A stretch of DNA of 34,278 bases. It comes from Opitutia bacterium Tous-C1TDCM. GTDB lineage: Bacteria; Verrucomicrobiota; Verrucomicrobiia; Opitutales; Opitutaceae. The stretch lies in NCBI GenBank assembly GCA_002288455.1, contig NEUS01000034.1, positions 1 through 34,278 of the forward strand, in the 5' to 3' direction. Below are positions 8,899-16,967 of the stretch, in pieces. The stretch's first letter is position 1. Every line of letters begins with the position of its first letter. The notes under the pieces are model-generated. The model had not been told where the DNA came from. It searched no databases and saw nothing but the letters and a program-made list of their open reading frames with translations. The position numbers and the translations under genes are program-made.

Positions 8899-9216
8899 AT
8901 GATCACGCTTACGCCCCGTGCCGCCCAGCAAGTGCGCTCCATGCAGGCCGACCTGAATGCGCCGCAGAAACGCCTGCGCGTGCTGGTCGAGGGCGGCGGC
9001 TGTTCCGGTTTCCAATACGGGATGTCGTTCGATGAGCCGAAGCCCGACGATGCGCTGCTGGAGAGCGAGGGCGTGCCGCTGCTGGTCGATCCCTCCAGCC
9101 TCGCCTACCTGAGCGGTTCGTCGATCGACTTCGACGATGGCCTGCACGGCAAGGGTTTCGAAATCAAGAATCCCAACGCGCAGAGCACCTGCGGTTGCGG
9201 CAAGTCCTTCAACTGA
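8899..9216 (+). CDS. A-type iron-sulfur carrier protein (HesB/IscA/ErpA family)
   Basis: A 105-residue A-type carrier that accepts nascent Fe-S clusters and hands them to apo-enzymes. The three cluster-binding cysteines are present: C35 in EGGGCSGFQY, and C98 and C100 in the C-terminal STCGCGKSF. The FQYGMSFDE pattern and lack of extensions are closest to ErpA or a stand-alone IscA; the subfamily cannot be fixed from sequence alone. No isc or suf genes are adjacent. It converges on ubiE/menG with a 52-bp spacer that holds no heptad repeat. Confidence 0.95.
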   Translation: MITLTPRAAQQVRSMQADLNAPQKRLRVLVEGGGCSGFQYGMSFDEPKPDDALLESEGVPLLVDPSSLAYLSGSSIDFDDGLHGKGFEIKNPNAQSTCGCGKSFN

Positions 9217-9268
9217 GCGCGGTCGCGGGCGCGGCGCCGATGGGGCGGACGCGCACCGGAGAGGCCCG

Positions 9269-9970
9269 TCACGCCTCGGCGATGTGGAGGGCGACGATGC
9301 CGAAGGTGAGGCCGATCGCGGCCACGGGTTTGAAGCCGGCCCGCGTGATTTCCGCGGCCAGGGCCGGGCGGTCGGGAAACTGTTCGATCGTGTCGTTGAG
9401 GTAGCCGTAGGCGGCGCGATCGCCGGTGAGCCAACCCGCCACGCGGGGCAAAATATGGCGGAGGTAGAAAAAATAAATCGGCCGGAACCAGGGTTGCGGT
9501 TGCGAGAATTCGAGCACGTAGAGGTGGCCGCCGGGCCGGAGGACGCGGCGCATTTCGCGGAGGCCGCGGTCGCGGTCGGCCAAGTTGCGCAGGCCGAAGG
9601 AAATCGTGACCGCGTCGAAATCCCGGTCCGGCAAGGGCAGGGCGAGGGCGTCGCCTTGGCGGAAGACGATCCGCTCGGGGGTGGGCGAGGCGGCCACGGT
9701 GTTTTTCTTCACGGCCTCGTCGAGCATCGGTTGGCAAAAATCCATGCCGACGATGCGGCGGGCGGCGGGGAGGCCGCGGCCGAGGGCGAAAGCGACATCG
9801 CCGCTGCCGGTGGCCAGGTCGAGCAGATCGGCTGGACGTTGCCGGGCGACGCGGCCGACGAGCACCCGGCGCCACCACACGTCCATGCCGCCGCTGAGCA
9901 GGCGGTTGGCGAGGTCGTAGCGGCGCGCAATCCGTGCGAACATCGAGTTTACAGCTACGGGATCGGGCAT
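9269..9970 (-). CDS. ubiE: demethylmenaquinone/ubiquinone C-methyltransferase
   Basis: A class I SAM methyltransferase that adds the ring methyl group in quinone biosynthesis. In an organism of this type it most likely makes menaquinone, so menG is the alternative name. From this ATG the protein has 233 residues, normal for the family. FARIARRYDLANRLLSGGMD is the typical N-terminal signature. SAM motif I is LLDLATGSGD (~49-58), followed by VGMDFCQPML and then ISFGLRNLADR. The open frame extends 25 codons further upstream, but that extension lacks family similarity. The divergent HU gene begins 129 bp away. Confidence 0.95.
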   Translation of the reverse strand: MPDPVAVNSMFARIARRYDLANRLLSGGMDVWWRRVLVGRVARQRPADLLDLATGSGDVAFALGRGLPAARRIVGMDFCQPMLDEAVKKNTVAASPTPERIVFRQGDALALPLPDRDFDAVTISFGLRNLADRDRGLREMRRVLRPGGHLYVLEFSQPQPWFRPIYFFYLRHILPRVAGWLTGDRAAYGYLNDTIEQFPDRPALAAEITRAGFKPVAAIGLTFGIVALHIAEA

Positions 9971-10022
9971 GGTGGAGGGATCGGTACGACGGGAAACTGG
10001 TAAAGCAAAAGGGTCATAGAGG

Positions 10023-10093
10023 TTGACGCAATTACGGGAATGCAAATAGATGAAGGTGTTCCGGAATCACGGGCAGCTTTAACCAGCAGGAGA
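10023..10093 (+). promoter_or_regulatory. candidate promoter and ribosome binding site of the HU/IHF gene
   Basis: TTGACG (10023-10028) resembles a -35. The best -10 downstream is poor (TAGATG, 10048-10053, spacing 19), so the promoter is tentative. AGGAGA (10088-10093), six bases before the ATG at 10100, is one of the few clear Shine-Dalgarno sequences in the window and fits a highly expressed nucleoid protein. Confidence 0.4.
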
Positions 10094-10099
10094 TAACCC

Positions 10100-10453
10100 A
10101 TGTCTAATCTGACCAAACGCGAAATCGTCCTGGAGATCTATCGTAAGTCGGGATTCCCCCAGAAACAGATCGTCGACACTGTGCAGCAGACTTTGGACAT
10201 CGTGCAGAAGGCTTTGGCCAACGGCCGAAACGTCGAGTTGCGCAACTTCGGCGTGCTCGAAGTCCAGGTCCGCAAGCAGCGGATCGGCCGCAATCCCAAC
10301 AAGCCGGAAGCGGAAGTCGTGATTCCGCAGCGGGCCGTGGTGAAATTCAAATCCGGCAAGATTCTGAAGCAGCAGCTGAAGAAGCTCGATCTGGCGAAAC
10401 TGCAGGCCAACGCGCCGGCGGCGGACCCGGATGCGGACGGCGACAACGATTGA
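10100..10453 (+). CDS. HU/IHF-family DNA-binding protein
   Basis: A 117-residue nucleoid protein that bends DNA as a dimer. The N-terminal helices (LTKREIVLEIYRKSG), the RNFGVLEV strand and the beta-arm with GRNPNKPE correspond to the IHF/HU DNA-binding ribbon; Pro in the arm intercalates into DNA in this family. The last ~20 residues are an extra acidic tail rich in Ala, Pro and Asp, not found in E. coli HU. It has its own Shine-Dalgarno sequence and an intrinsic terminator six bases past the stop, so it is monocistronic. Whether it acts like HU or like sequence-specific IHF cannot be decided here. Confidence 0.95.
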   Translation: MSNLTKREIVLEIYRKSGFPQKQIVDTVQQTLDIVQKALANGRNVELRNFGVLEVQVRKQRIGRNPNKPEAEVVIPQRAVVKFKSGKILKQQLKKLDLAKLQANAPAADPDADGDND

Positions 10454-10458
10454 GGCGC

Positions 10459-10488
10459 AAGCCGGCCCGCGGGCCGGCTTTGTTTTTT
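10459..10488 (+). terminator. intrinsic terminator of the HU/IHF gene
   Basis: A 10-bp perfect palindromic stem (aagccggccc, gc centre, gggccggctt) is followed by tgtttttt. It lies right after the stop codon and 41 bp before the hisS start. Confidence 0.9.
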
Positions 10489-10529
10489 GAGTGGCGCCGG
10501 CCCGGGGCGTTTCGCAACGTCCGGATTCC

Positions 10530-11843
10530 ATGGCCACGTTCCAGACGCTTCCCGGATTCCGCGAGTTCTACCCCGAAGACTTGGCGCGGCGGAACCACCT
10601 GTTCCGGCTCTGGCGCCAGACGGCGAACACGTTCGGCTTTGCCGAGTACGATGCGCCGGTGCTGGAGCCGCTGGAACTGTACAAGGCGAAGTCCGGCGAC
10701 GAGATCGAGAACCAGCTCTTCAGTTTCACGGACAAGGGTGGGCGCGAGGTCGCGTTGCGGCCGGAGATGACGCCGACGGTGTGCCGTTTGGTCGGGGCCC
10801 GGGCCAACGCGCTGAAGCGGCCGATCAAGTGGTTCAGCATCGCGGAATTCTACCGCTACGAGCGGATGCAGAAGGGGCGCGGCCGGTGTTTCTTCCAGTT
10901 CAACGCCGACATCTTCGGCGAGCCGGGCCCGGAAGCGGAAATCGAATTGATCGCGTTGCTCGTGCAATGCCTCTGTGCCTTCGGGCTGACCGACGAGGAT
11001 TTCTACGTGCGGCTGAGCGACCGGAATCTCTGGTTCTACTACCTTGAGGCTTTGGGTTTGGACGAAGCCCGCACGCGCGGGGTGCTCGGGGCGATCGACA
11101 AGTACGAGAAGTACGGCGACGACGCCTTCAAGGGTTACACCGAGGCCTTCGGGCCCCTGGCGCCGGAGTTGAAAACGGCGATTCTCGATTTCCTGCAGAT
11201 CAAATCGCTGCCCGCGCTCGAGGCGAAGTTGCAGACCTTGGGCGGGGAGAAATTGGCGGGGCGGCTGGCCGATTGGCGGAAGCTGCTCGGCGCGCTCGAC
11301 GCGATGGGACTGGCGCGGTTTGTCGAGGTCGACCTCGGCGTGGTGCGCGGACTGGCGTACTACACGGGATTCGTTTTCGAGGCCTTCGACCGGAAAGGCG
11401 AACTGCGGGCGCTGGCGGGCGGCGGGCGCTACGACGATCTCGTGCAGAAACTCGGCGGCCCCGCGTTGCCGGCCGTGGGCTTTGCGATCGGGGACATGAC
11501 TTTCGCGCTGCTGCTGGAGCAACGCGGATTGATGCCGACCTTCGTGCAGGCGCCGGATGTCTATTGCGTGATCGGCGGCGAAGCGGAGCGGCAGGCGGCC
11601 TTCGGGGATATCCACGCGCTGCGGGCGGCGGGGTACCGCGTCGACTACCCGATGAAGGACCTCGCCTTCGGCAAACAATTCAAGGCGGCGACGGAATCGG
11701 GGGCGAAGCTCGCGTTGATTTACGGCGGCGACGAATTGGCCAAGGGCGTCGTGAAGATCCGGGATTTGAGCCAGCGCAACGAAATCGAAGTGCCGCGGGC
11801 CCAGGTCGCGACGCACGTGCGCGATTTCTTCTCGGGCGGTTGA
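10530..11843 (+). CDS. hisS: histidyl-tRNA synthetase
   Basis: A class II synthetase that charges tRNA-His (437 residues). Motif 1 is in the N-terminal GFREFYPED region and motif 2 is FSIAEFYRYERMQKGRGR. The histidine-specific loops are VRGLAYYTGFVFE and LAGGGRYDDLV. The C-terminal ~90 residues form the anticodon-binding domain (DVYCVIGG to the end). Motif 3 reads GFAIGDMTFALLLE and lacks the usual Arg of GLERL. This form resembles what I recall of plant organellar and cyanobacterial-type HisRS, so activity is still expected. A HisZ-type regulatory paralogue is less likely because the anticodon domain is present. The ATG was chosen because the family begins at this point; an upstream in-frame start overlaps the HU terminator. 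Confidence 0.92.
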   Translation: MATFQTLPGFREFYPEDLARRNHLFRLWRQTANTFGFAEYDAPVLEPLELYKAKSGDEIENQLFSFTDKGGREVALRPEMTPTVCRLVGARANALKRPIKWFSIAEFYRYERMQKGRGRCFFQFNADIFGEPGPEAEIELIALLVQCLCAFGLTDEDFYVRLSDRNLWFYYLEALGLDEARTRGVLGAIDKYEKYGDDAFKGYTEAFGPLAPELKTAILDFLQIKSLPALEAKLQTLGGEKLAGRLADWRKLLGALDAMGLARFVEVDLGVVRGLAYYTGFVFEAFDRKGELRALAGGGRYDDLVQKLGGPALPAVGFAIGDMTFALLLEQRGLMPTFVQAPDVYCVIGGEAERQAAFGDIHALRAAGYRVDYPMKDLAFGKQFKAATESGAKLALIYGGDELAKGVVKIRDLSQRNEIEVPRAQVATHVRDFFSGG

Positions 11844-11868
11844 AGCCCGGCCGCGGACCCGGCCCCGC

Positions 11869-12324
11869 CTAGCGCCGCCGGCGCGGCTGCGGCGGATTCG
11901 TTTCCCGGACGCCGAGGTCGTGCGGGCCGAAGGCGGCGGGGAGGAGGGCGGGAATGACGGTTTCGAGGCGTTCCTTGCCGTCGCACACGCTGACGACGAC
12001 AGCCTCCGGGCCGAATTCACTGATGACTTGGCGGCAGGCGCCGCAGGGCATGGTGGCGACGGGCGTCGGCGTGTAGACGGCGACGGCGCGGAGGCGGCGC
12101 TCGCCGGCGGCGACGGCGGTGAAAATCGCGGTCCGCTCGGCGCAATTGCAGAGGCCGTAGGACGCGTTCTCGACATTGCAGCCGGAGTAGATGCGGCCCG
12201 TATCCGTGAGGATCGCGGCGCCGACCTTGAACTTTGAATACGGCGAGTAGGACATGCGGACAGCCTTGCGGGCGGCGGTCACGAGGCGGCGGCGCAGATC
12301 GGGGGTGAGGGGAACGACGGGCAT
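11869..12324 (-). CDS. cdd: cytidine deaminase (homotetrameric type)
   Basis: Deaminates cytidine and deoxycytidine to uridine and deoxyuridine in pyrimidine salvage. At 151 residues it is the short tetrameric form. Zinc ligands C61 (CNCAERTAI), C94 and C97 (PCGACRQVISEF) and the proton shuttle E63 are present, as is FKVGAAILT and GCNVENASYG for substrate binding. A C-terminal tail of ~20 residues rich in Arg and Pro is extra. Its ATG follows the stop of the kbl remnant by 2 bp, a sign that it was once the second gene of a kbl-cdd operon. It converges on hisS with a 25-bp spacer. Confidence 0.96.
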   Translation of the reverse strand: MPVVPLTPDLRRRLVTAARKAVRMSYSPYSKFKVGAAILTDTGRIYSGCNVENASYGLCNCAERTAIFTAVAAGERRLRAVAVYTPTPVATMPCGACRQVISEFGPEAVVVSVCDGKERLETVIPALLPAAFGPHDLGVRETNPPQPRRRR

Positions 12325-12326
12325 GG

Positions 12327-12431
12327 TCAGAGGGCGAGGGCCCGTTTGACGTCCGCGCAGGCGCGGATGGCAAACTCCAAATCCTCCCGATTATGGGCGC
12401 CGCCGACTTGGGTGCGGATTCGGGCGGCGGG
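12327..12431 (-). pseudogene. kbl: C-terminal remnant of 2-amino-3-ketobutyrate CoA ligase (glycine C-acetyltransferase)
   Basis: Immediately after the ogt stop codon the minus strand encodes 34 residues and a stop in a different context: ARIRTQVGGAHNREDLEF, then AIRACADVKRALAL. This matches the extreme C-terminus of Kbl-type PLP enzymes as I remember it (ARIRTQ, AH, a run of helix, then a Leu-rich end). No start codon, PLP lysine or other part of the enzyme is present upstream, where ogt sits instead. The fragment ends 2 bp before cdd. The simplest reading is that a deletion or replacement removed the body of kbl and joined ogt to its tail. Confidence 0.75.
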
Positions 12432-12926
12432 TCACTCCGCGAGCAACTGCGCTCCCTCGAGGGCGAGCAGTTTGACCTTGGTGGCGACGCCGCCGGGGCC
12501 GGAGAAGCCGGTCATGTGGCCGGAGGCGGCGACGATGCGGTGGCAGGGGATGAGGAGCGGCCACGGGTTGTCGCCGAGGGCGGCGCCGACGGCGCGGCTG
12601 GCGCCGGGCAGATGGCCGAGGGCCAGGGCGATATCGCCGTAGGTGGCGGTGGTGCCGGCCTTGATCCGAAGCGTGACCTTGAGGACGGCGCGGACGAATT
12701 CCGGCACGCGGCTGAAATCGAAGCGCACGTCGGAGAAATCCTGGGTTTCGCCGGCGAGGTGGCGCTGGACGCGGGCGATGATGGCGCGGACCCAATCGGG
12801 CGGGTCGGCTTCCGTATTGGAACTATGGCGACGCTCGGGGTCCGGCAGGAGGAAACGCGTGACGCCGCTATCGTTCCAGGCGATGGCGCAGGTGCCGAGC
12901 GGAGTGTCGAACGTCGCGTGGGGCAT
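12432..12926 (-). CDS. ogt: methylated-DNA--protein-cysteine methyltransferase
   Basis: A suicide repair protein that takes the alkyl group from O6-alkylguanine. From this ATG it has 164 residues, a typical length. The N-terminal ribonuclease-like domain (~1-80) is followed by the C-terminal domain with helix [12 protein letters not shown], recognition-helix region [13 protein letters not shown], and the active site IPCHRIV with C128. It ends normally ([10 protein letters not shown]). A longer frame extends upstream but would run into the divergent dNTPase gene and has no family similarity. Its 3' end abuts the kbl fragment with no spacer, which suggests a recombination junction. Confidence 0.93.
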   Translation of the reverse strand: MPHATFDTPLGTCAIAWNDSGVTRFLLPDPERRHSSNTEADPPDWVRAIIARVQRHLAGETQDFSDVRFDFSRVPEFVRAVLKVTLRIKAGTTATYGDIALALGHLPGASRAVGAALGDNPWPLLIPCHRIVAASGHMTGFSGPGGVATKVKLLALEGAQLLAE

Positions 12927-13050
12927 CGGACGGGTCGAGAGGACCGAATCCTTTCCGACGATGGTTTGCAATCTCCGTCCCGGGTTTTCGCCCCGGAAAT
13001 CCGAAGATTGCTTCGCCGGGAGCGAAAGTGTGGCCTCAACCGCCCGCCGC

Positions 13051-14319
13051 ATGACCAACCGTTTCTATAGTGCCTTCGACAGCGAGACCTTGGGCGGGGC
13101 GCGGAAACGGGATTACCGGACGGCGTTCCAGATGGATCGGGACCGGATCATCCACGCGCAGGCGTTCCGGAAACTGCAGTCGAAGACGCAGGTGTTTCTC
13201 TCGGGCGAGTACGATTTCTACCGGACGCGGCTGACGCATTCGATGGAAGTGGCGCAGATCGGGCGTTCGATTTGCGCTTACCTGCGGTCGCGCGGGGCGC
13301 CGCTGCGGGGAGATTTCTACATCGACAGCGATCTGGTCGAGGCGGTCTGTCTGGCGCACGATCTCGGGCACCCGCCGTTCGGGCATTCCGGGGAGCGGAC
13401 GTTGCAGGAATTGATGCTGACGTGGGGCGGCTTCGAGGGGAATGCGCAGACCCTGCACCTGCTGACGGAGACGCTTTACCAGAACGAAGCCGGCGTCCGC
13501 GGCATGAGCCCGACGCGGGCGTTGCTCGACGGCGTGCTCAAGTACAAGAAGCTGTTCCGGGAATTCCCGGCGCCGCCGAAGCACCATTTTCTCTACGATC
13601 CGCAGGAGCCGCACCGGGCCTTCGTCTTCGGCGGAGCGGCGATCCCGGGGGAGCTGCACGGCGGCGAAAAGCTGAATGCCTTCAAGAGCATCGAATGCCA
13701 GATCATGGATTGGGCGGACGATGCGGCGTATTCGCTCAACGACATCGTCGACGGGACCAAGGCCGGTTTCCTGACTTTGGAGCGGATCGAGACCTGGGCG
13801 GCGGGGGAGCCGATGGACGCGGAGCGCCAGCGTTGGTTGGACCAATTGCTGGCGGCGATCCGGGGCGACCGGCTGGAGAGCGGGTTTGCGCAGAAGGTCG
13901 GGAGCTTCATCACGGCCTGCCGGCTGCGGGAGCGGACGAACTTCATGTCCGCGCAGACCAACCGCTACCGATTCGAGTTGATCGTGGCGCCGGCGGCGGA
14001 GCGGGAAGCGGCGTTTTACAAGAAGATGGCCAACGACATCATCTTCGAGAGCCCGCAGTTGCAGCAAATGGAGCACAAGGCGCGGCGGGTGATGTTCGAG
14101 TTGTGGCAATCCTGCTGGCGCAACTACGTCGAGAAGGGCCCGCGCACGATCAACATCTTGCCGCCCCGCGTCGGCCGCCTGATCGAAGGCGAGAATACGG
14201 CCGCGGGCAAAGCCCGGCAGATCTGCGATTGGTTGGCCGGTTTGACGGACGGCATGATCGTCCGGACCTACCGGCGGCTCTTCGATCCGGAATTCGGGTC
14301 GATCCGCGATCTCAGCTAG
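13051..14319 (+). CDS. dgt: deoxyguanosinetriphosphate triphosphohydrolase-like HD protein
   Basis: A 422-residue HD-domain dNTPase that cleaves dNTPs to nucleoside and triphosphate and so influences the nucleotide pool. The metal-binding residues are visible: H in [12 protein letters not shown] in [11 protein letters not shown], and the second Asp in [24 protein letters not shown] near the N-terminus is typical of the family. The start follows the family N-terminus ([16 protein letters not shown]). The frame is open far upstream, antisense to ogt, without similarity. Substrate preference (dGTP alone or several dNTPs) cannot be told. The PSCyt gene begins downstream with no terminator between. 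Confidence 0.93.
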   Translation: MTNRFYSAFDSETLGGARKRDYRTAFQMDRDRIIHAQAFRKLQSKTQVFLSGEYDFYRTRLTHSMEVAQIGRSICAYLRSRGAPLRGDFYIDSDLVEAVCLAHDLGHPPFGHSGERTLQELMLTWGGFEGNAQTLHLLTETLYQNEAGVRGMSPTRALLDGVLKYKKLFREFPAPPKHHFLYDPQEPHRAFVFGGAAIPGELHGGEKLNAFKSIECQIMDWADDAAYSLNDIVDGTKAGFLTLERIETWAAGEPMDAERQRWLDQLLAAIRGDRLESGFAQKVGSFITACRLRERTNFMSAQTNRYRFELIVAPAAEREAAFYKKMANDIIFESPQLQQMEHKARRVMFELWQSCWRNYVEKGPRTINILPPRVGRLIEGENTAAGKARQICDWLAGLTDGMIVRTYRRLFDPEFGSIRDLS

Positions 14320-14409
14320 CCCGATCGGGTGGGGCGATTTTCCGCCGAAATCCCGGTGCCGCGGATTGATTTCCGGACCGAGGTTCTCACTGTCACCGTC
14401 GTCTCGTTC

Positions 14410-16917
14410 GTGCGTCTTGCTCGCGTGGTCTCCGTCTTGGTCTCCCCCCTCACTTCCCGTTCCCGTGCCTTCGCGGCGGCAGCCGCGGCTTGGCTCTGCG
14501 TCGGCGGATCGGCGGCGGAGGTCAAACCCGCGGCGCTCGCTTCGTTTCACGCCAAGGTCGAACCGATCTTGGAGAAGTACTGCTACGACTGCCACGGCAA
14601 CGGCCTGAGCAAGGGCAAGGTCTCGTTCGACGAGTTCGCTTCTCCGGCCGAGATGCTCGCGCGCAAGGATCTGTGGTGGGCGGCCTTGAAAAATGTGCAG
14701 GGCGGGCTGATGCCGCCGCGGGAAGAGGGCGACGAAAAATCCCGGCCCACCGCCGCCGAGATCGAGACCCTGACCTCGTGGATCAAGCTGGAGGCTTTCG
14801 GCGTCGATCCGGCCAATCCCGACCCCGGCCGCGTCACGGCGCGGCGCCTGAACCGGATCGAATACCGCAACACCATCCGCGACCTGATGGCGTACGACTT
14901 CAACAGCGAGGTCGAGTTTCCGCCCGATGACAGCGGCAACGGTTTCGACAACAATGGCGACGTGCTGACGATCTCGCCGTTGCTGCTCGAGAAGTACCTG
15001 GCCGCGGCCGAGACGATTGTCGACAAGGCGGTGCCGAAGGTTTCCCGCATCATCCGCGAGCGCACGGCGACCGGCCGGGATTTCCGCGGCGAGGGCGGCA
15101 GCAACGGCGAGCGGCTCAACGCCCGCAATGCGGCGAAGGTTTCCCGCACCTTCAACGTCGACAAAGCCGACCGTTACCGGGTGGCGATCGAGTTCGAGGT
15201 GCGCGGATCGTTCGATTTCGACCCGAGCCATTGCGAACTCGTGTGCACCGTCGACGGCGTCGAAAAGCACACCGAGAAGGTCGTCTGGAGCGAGAGCCGC
15301 CGGGTGCAGCGCGATTTCGAATTCGACTGGAAGCCGGGCAACCACGTCGTGGCCTTCGAGGTGAAGCCGTTGCCGCCGGTGGACGGCGTCCTCCCGCCTC
15401 CCGCCCCGGTCCGGCCCGCGGCCGAAGGCGGCCGGCGTCCCGAGGCGCCGCGGCCCTCCGCCACGAGCGTGACGGCGCGGATCGTGTCGGTCCAGGTTCG
15501 CGGCCCGCTGAGCCCCGCGCACTGGGTGGCGCCGGAAAACCACGACCGTTTTTTCCCGCGCGGCCCGGCTCCGGCCGAGGCGTCGGCCCGCGATGCGTAC
15601 GCGGAAGAGATCCTGCGCACCTTTGCCACCCGCGCCTACCGGCGGCCGCTGGAAGCGGAGCGGCTGGCCCAATTGGTGGCGCTGGCGAAATCGGCGTACG
15701 CCGGCGGCGGCAAGACCTTCGAGGAAGGCATCGGCCGGGCGATGATGGCGGTGCTGGCGTCGCCGCGGTTCCTGTTCCGCGTGGAATTGCCGGAACCGAA
15801 ATTCGCCCGCGAGCCGATTGCGCCGATCGACGAGTATGCGCTCGCCTCGCGGTTGTCCTACTTGCTGTGGTCGTCGACGCCCGACGACGAATTGCTCCGG
15901 CTGGCCGGGGCCGGCGAACTCCGCCGCAACCTCCGCGCCCAGGTCGAGCGCTTGCTCAAGGATGCGAAATCGCAGGCCTTCATCCGCAATTTCACCGGCC
16001 AGTGGCTGCAGGCGCGCGACATCGAATTCGTGCCGATCAATCCGCGCGCCGTGATGGGCAACGCGATGCCGCGCAACCGGGAAGGCCGGCAGGAATTCGA
16101 CGGGCCGTTCCGCCGGCTGATGCGCAGCGAGACGGAAATGTATTTCGAATACGTGATGCGCGAAGACCGCAGCGTGCTCGAGTTGATCGACAGCGATTAC
16201 ACCTTCCTCAACGAGAAGCTCGCTTCGTTCTACGGCATTCCCGTCGAGGTGAAGGGCGAGCAGATGCAGCGGGTCACGCTCCCGCCCGGCAGTCCGCGCG
16301 GCGGGTTGCTCACCCAAGGCACGATCTTGGCCGTGACCTCGAACCCCACGCGCACCTCGCCGGTCAAACGCGGCCTCTTCATTCTCGAGAACATCCTCGG
16401 CACGCCGCCGCCGCCGGCCCCGCCGAATGTGCCCGATCTCGAGGAGGCGCGGAAAGATTTCAAGGGCCGCGAACCCAAGCTCAGCGAAATGCTCGCGGTG
16501 CACCGGGCGAACGCCCTTTGCAGTTCCTGCCATGAACGCATGGATCCGCTCGGCCTGGCCTTCGAAAACTTCAACGCCCTCGGCGCCTGGCGCGACCGCG
16601 ATGCCGGCCAGCCCATCGAGGCCGCGGGGCAATTGGTCACCGGGGAAAAATTCGCCGATGTCCGCGAATTGAAGCGCGTCATTGCGCGCGACCGGAAACA
16701 CGACGTCTATCACTGCCTTGCCGAAAAGCTGCTGACCTACGCGCTCGGCCGCGGGCTCGAGTACTACGATACCTTCGCGCTCGACGAAATCATCCGGCGC
16801 CTCGAGCGCGACGACGGCAAGTTTTCCGCCCTCCTGATGGGCGTCGTCGAGTCCGTGCCCTTCCAGAAGCAGCGGACCGTGCCGCCGGCCCGCGGCGTCG
16901 CCGCCGTGGCGCCGTAG
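14410..16917 (+). CDS. secreted PSCyt/PSD multidomain di-haem protein (DUF1587-DUF1592-DUF1588-DUF1585 type)
   Basis: A large exported protein of the kind abundant in Planctomycetes and Verrucomicrobia. A signal peptide ends near GGSAAE. A first cytochrome-like domain has CXXCH (CYDCH, codons at 14581-14595). Next come PSD3-like (RRLNRIEYRNTIRDLM), a ligand-binding-like beta domain with a Pro-rich linker (~15380-15470), PSD5/PSD4-like blocks (RAYRRPLEAERL, ASRLSYLLWSS), PSCyt3-like with a second CXXCH (CSSCH, 16519-16533) and the closing PSD2-like block (YALGRGLEYYD). These proteins are thought to bind haem and may act in extracellular redox or polymer breakdown, but no activity is established. 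The start is uncertain: GTG codons at 14329, 14410 and 14425 are in frame. It is paired with the DUF1552 gene. Confidence 0.88.
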   Translation: MRLARVVSVLVSPLTSRSRAFAAAAAAWLCVGGSAAEVKPAALASFHAKVEPILEKYCYDCHGNGLSKGKVSFDEFASPAEMLARKDLWWAALKNVQGGLMPPREEGDEKSRPTAAEIETLTSWIKLEAFGVDPANPDPGRVTARRLNRIEYRNTIRDLMAYDFNSEVEFPPDDSGNGFDNNGDVLTISPLLLEKYLAAAETIVDKAVPKVSRIIRERTATGRDFRGEGGSNGERLNARNAAKVSRTFNVDKADRYRVAIEFEVRGSFDFDPSHCELVCTVDGVEKHTEKVVWSESRRVQRDFEFDWKPGNHVVAFEVKPLPPVDGVLPPPAPVRPAAEGGRRPEAPRPSATSVTARIVSVQVRGPLSPAHWVAPENHDRFFPRGPAPAEASARDAYAEEILRTFATRAYRRPLEAERLAQLVALAKSAYAGGGKTFEEGIGRAMMAVLASPRFLFRVELPEPKFAREPIAPIDEYALASRLSYLLWSSTPDDELLRLAGAGELRRNLRAQVERLLKDAKSQAFIRNFTGQWLQARDIEFVPINPRAVMGNAMPRNREGRQEFDGPFRRLMRSETEMYFEYVMREDRSVLELIDSDYTFLNEKLASFYGIPVEVKGEQMQRVTLPPGSPRGGLLTQGTILAVTSNPTRTSPVKRGLFILENILGTPPPPAPPNVPDLEEARKDFKGREPKLSEMLAVHRANALCSSCHERMDPLGLAFENFNALGAWRDRDAGQPIEAAGQLVTGEKFADVRELKRVIARDRKHDVYHCLAEKLLTYALGRGLEYYDTFALDEIIRRLERDDGKFSALLMGVVESVPFQKQRTVPPARGVAAVAP

Positions 16918-16967
16918 TCTTTGCCCTTTTTCCGTTCCCCTTCCGTCAACCACGCCCCCGCCGCCCC

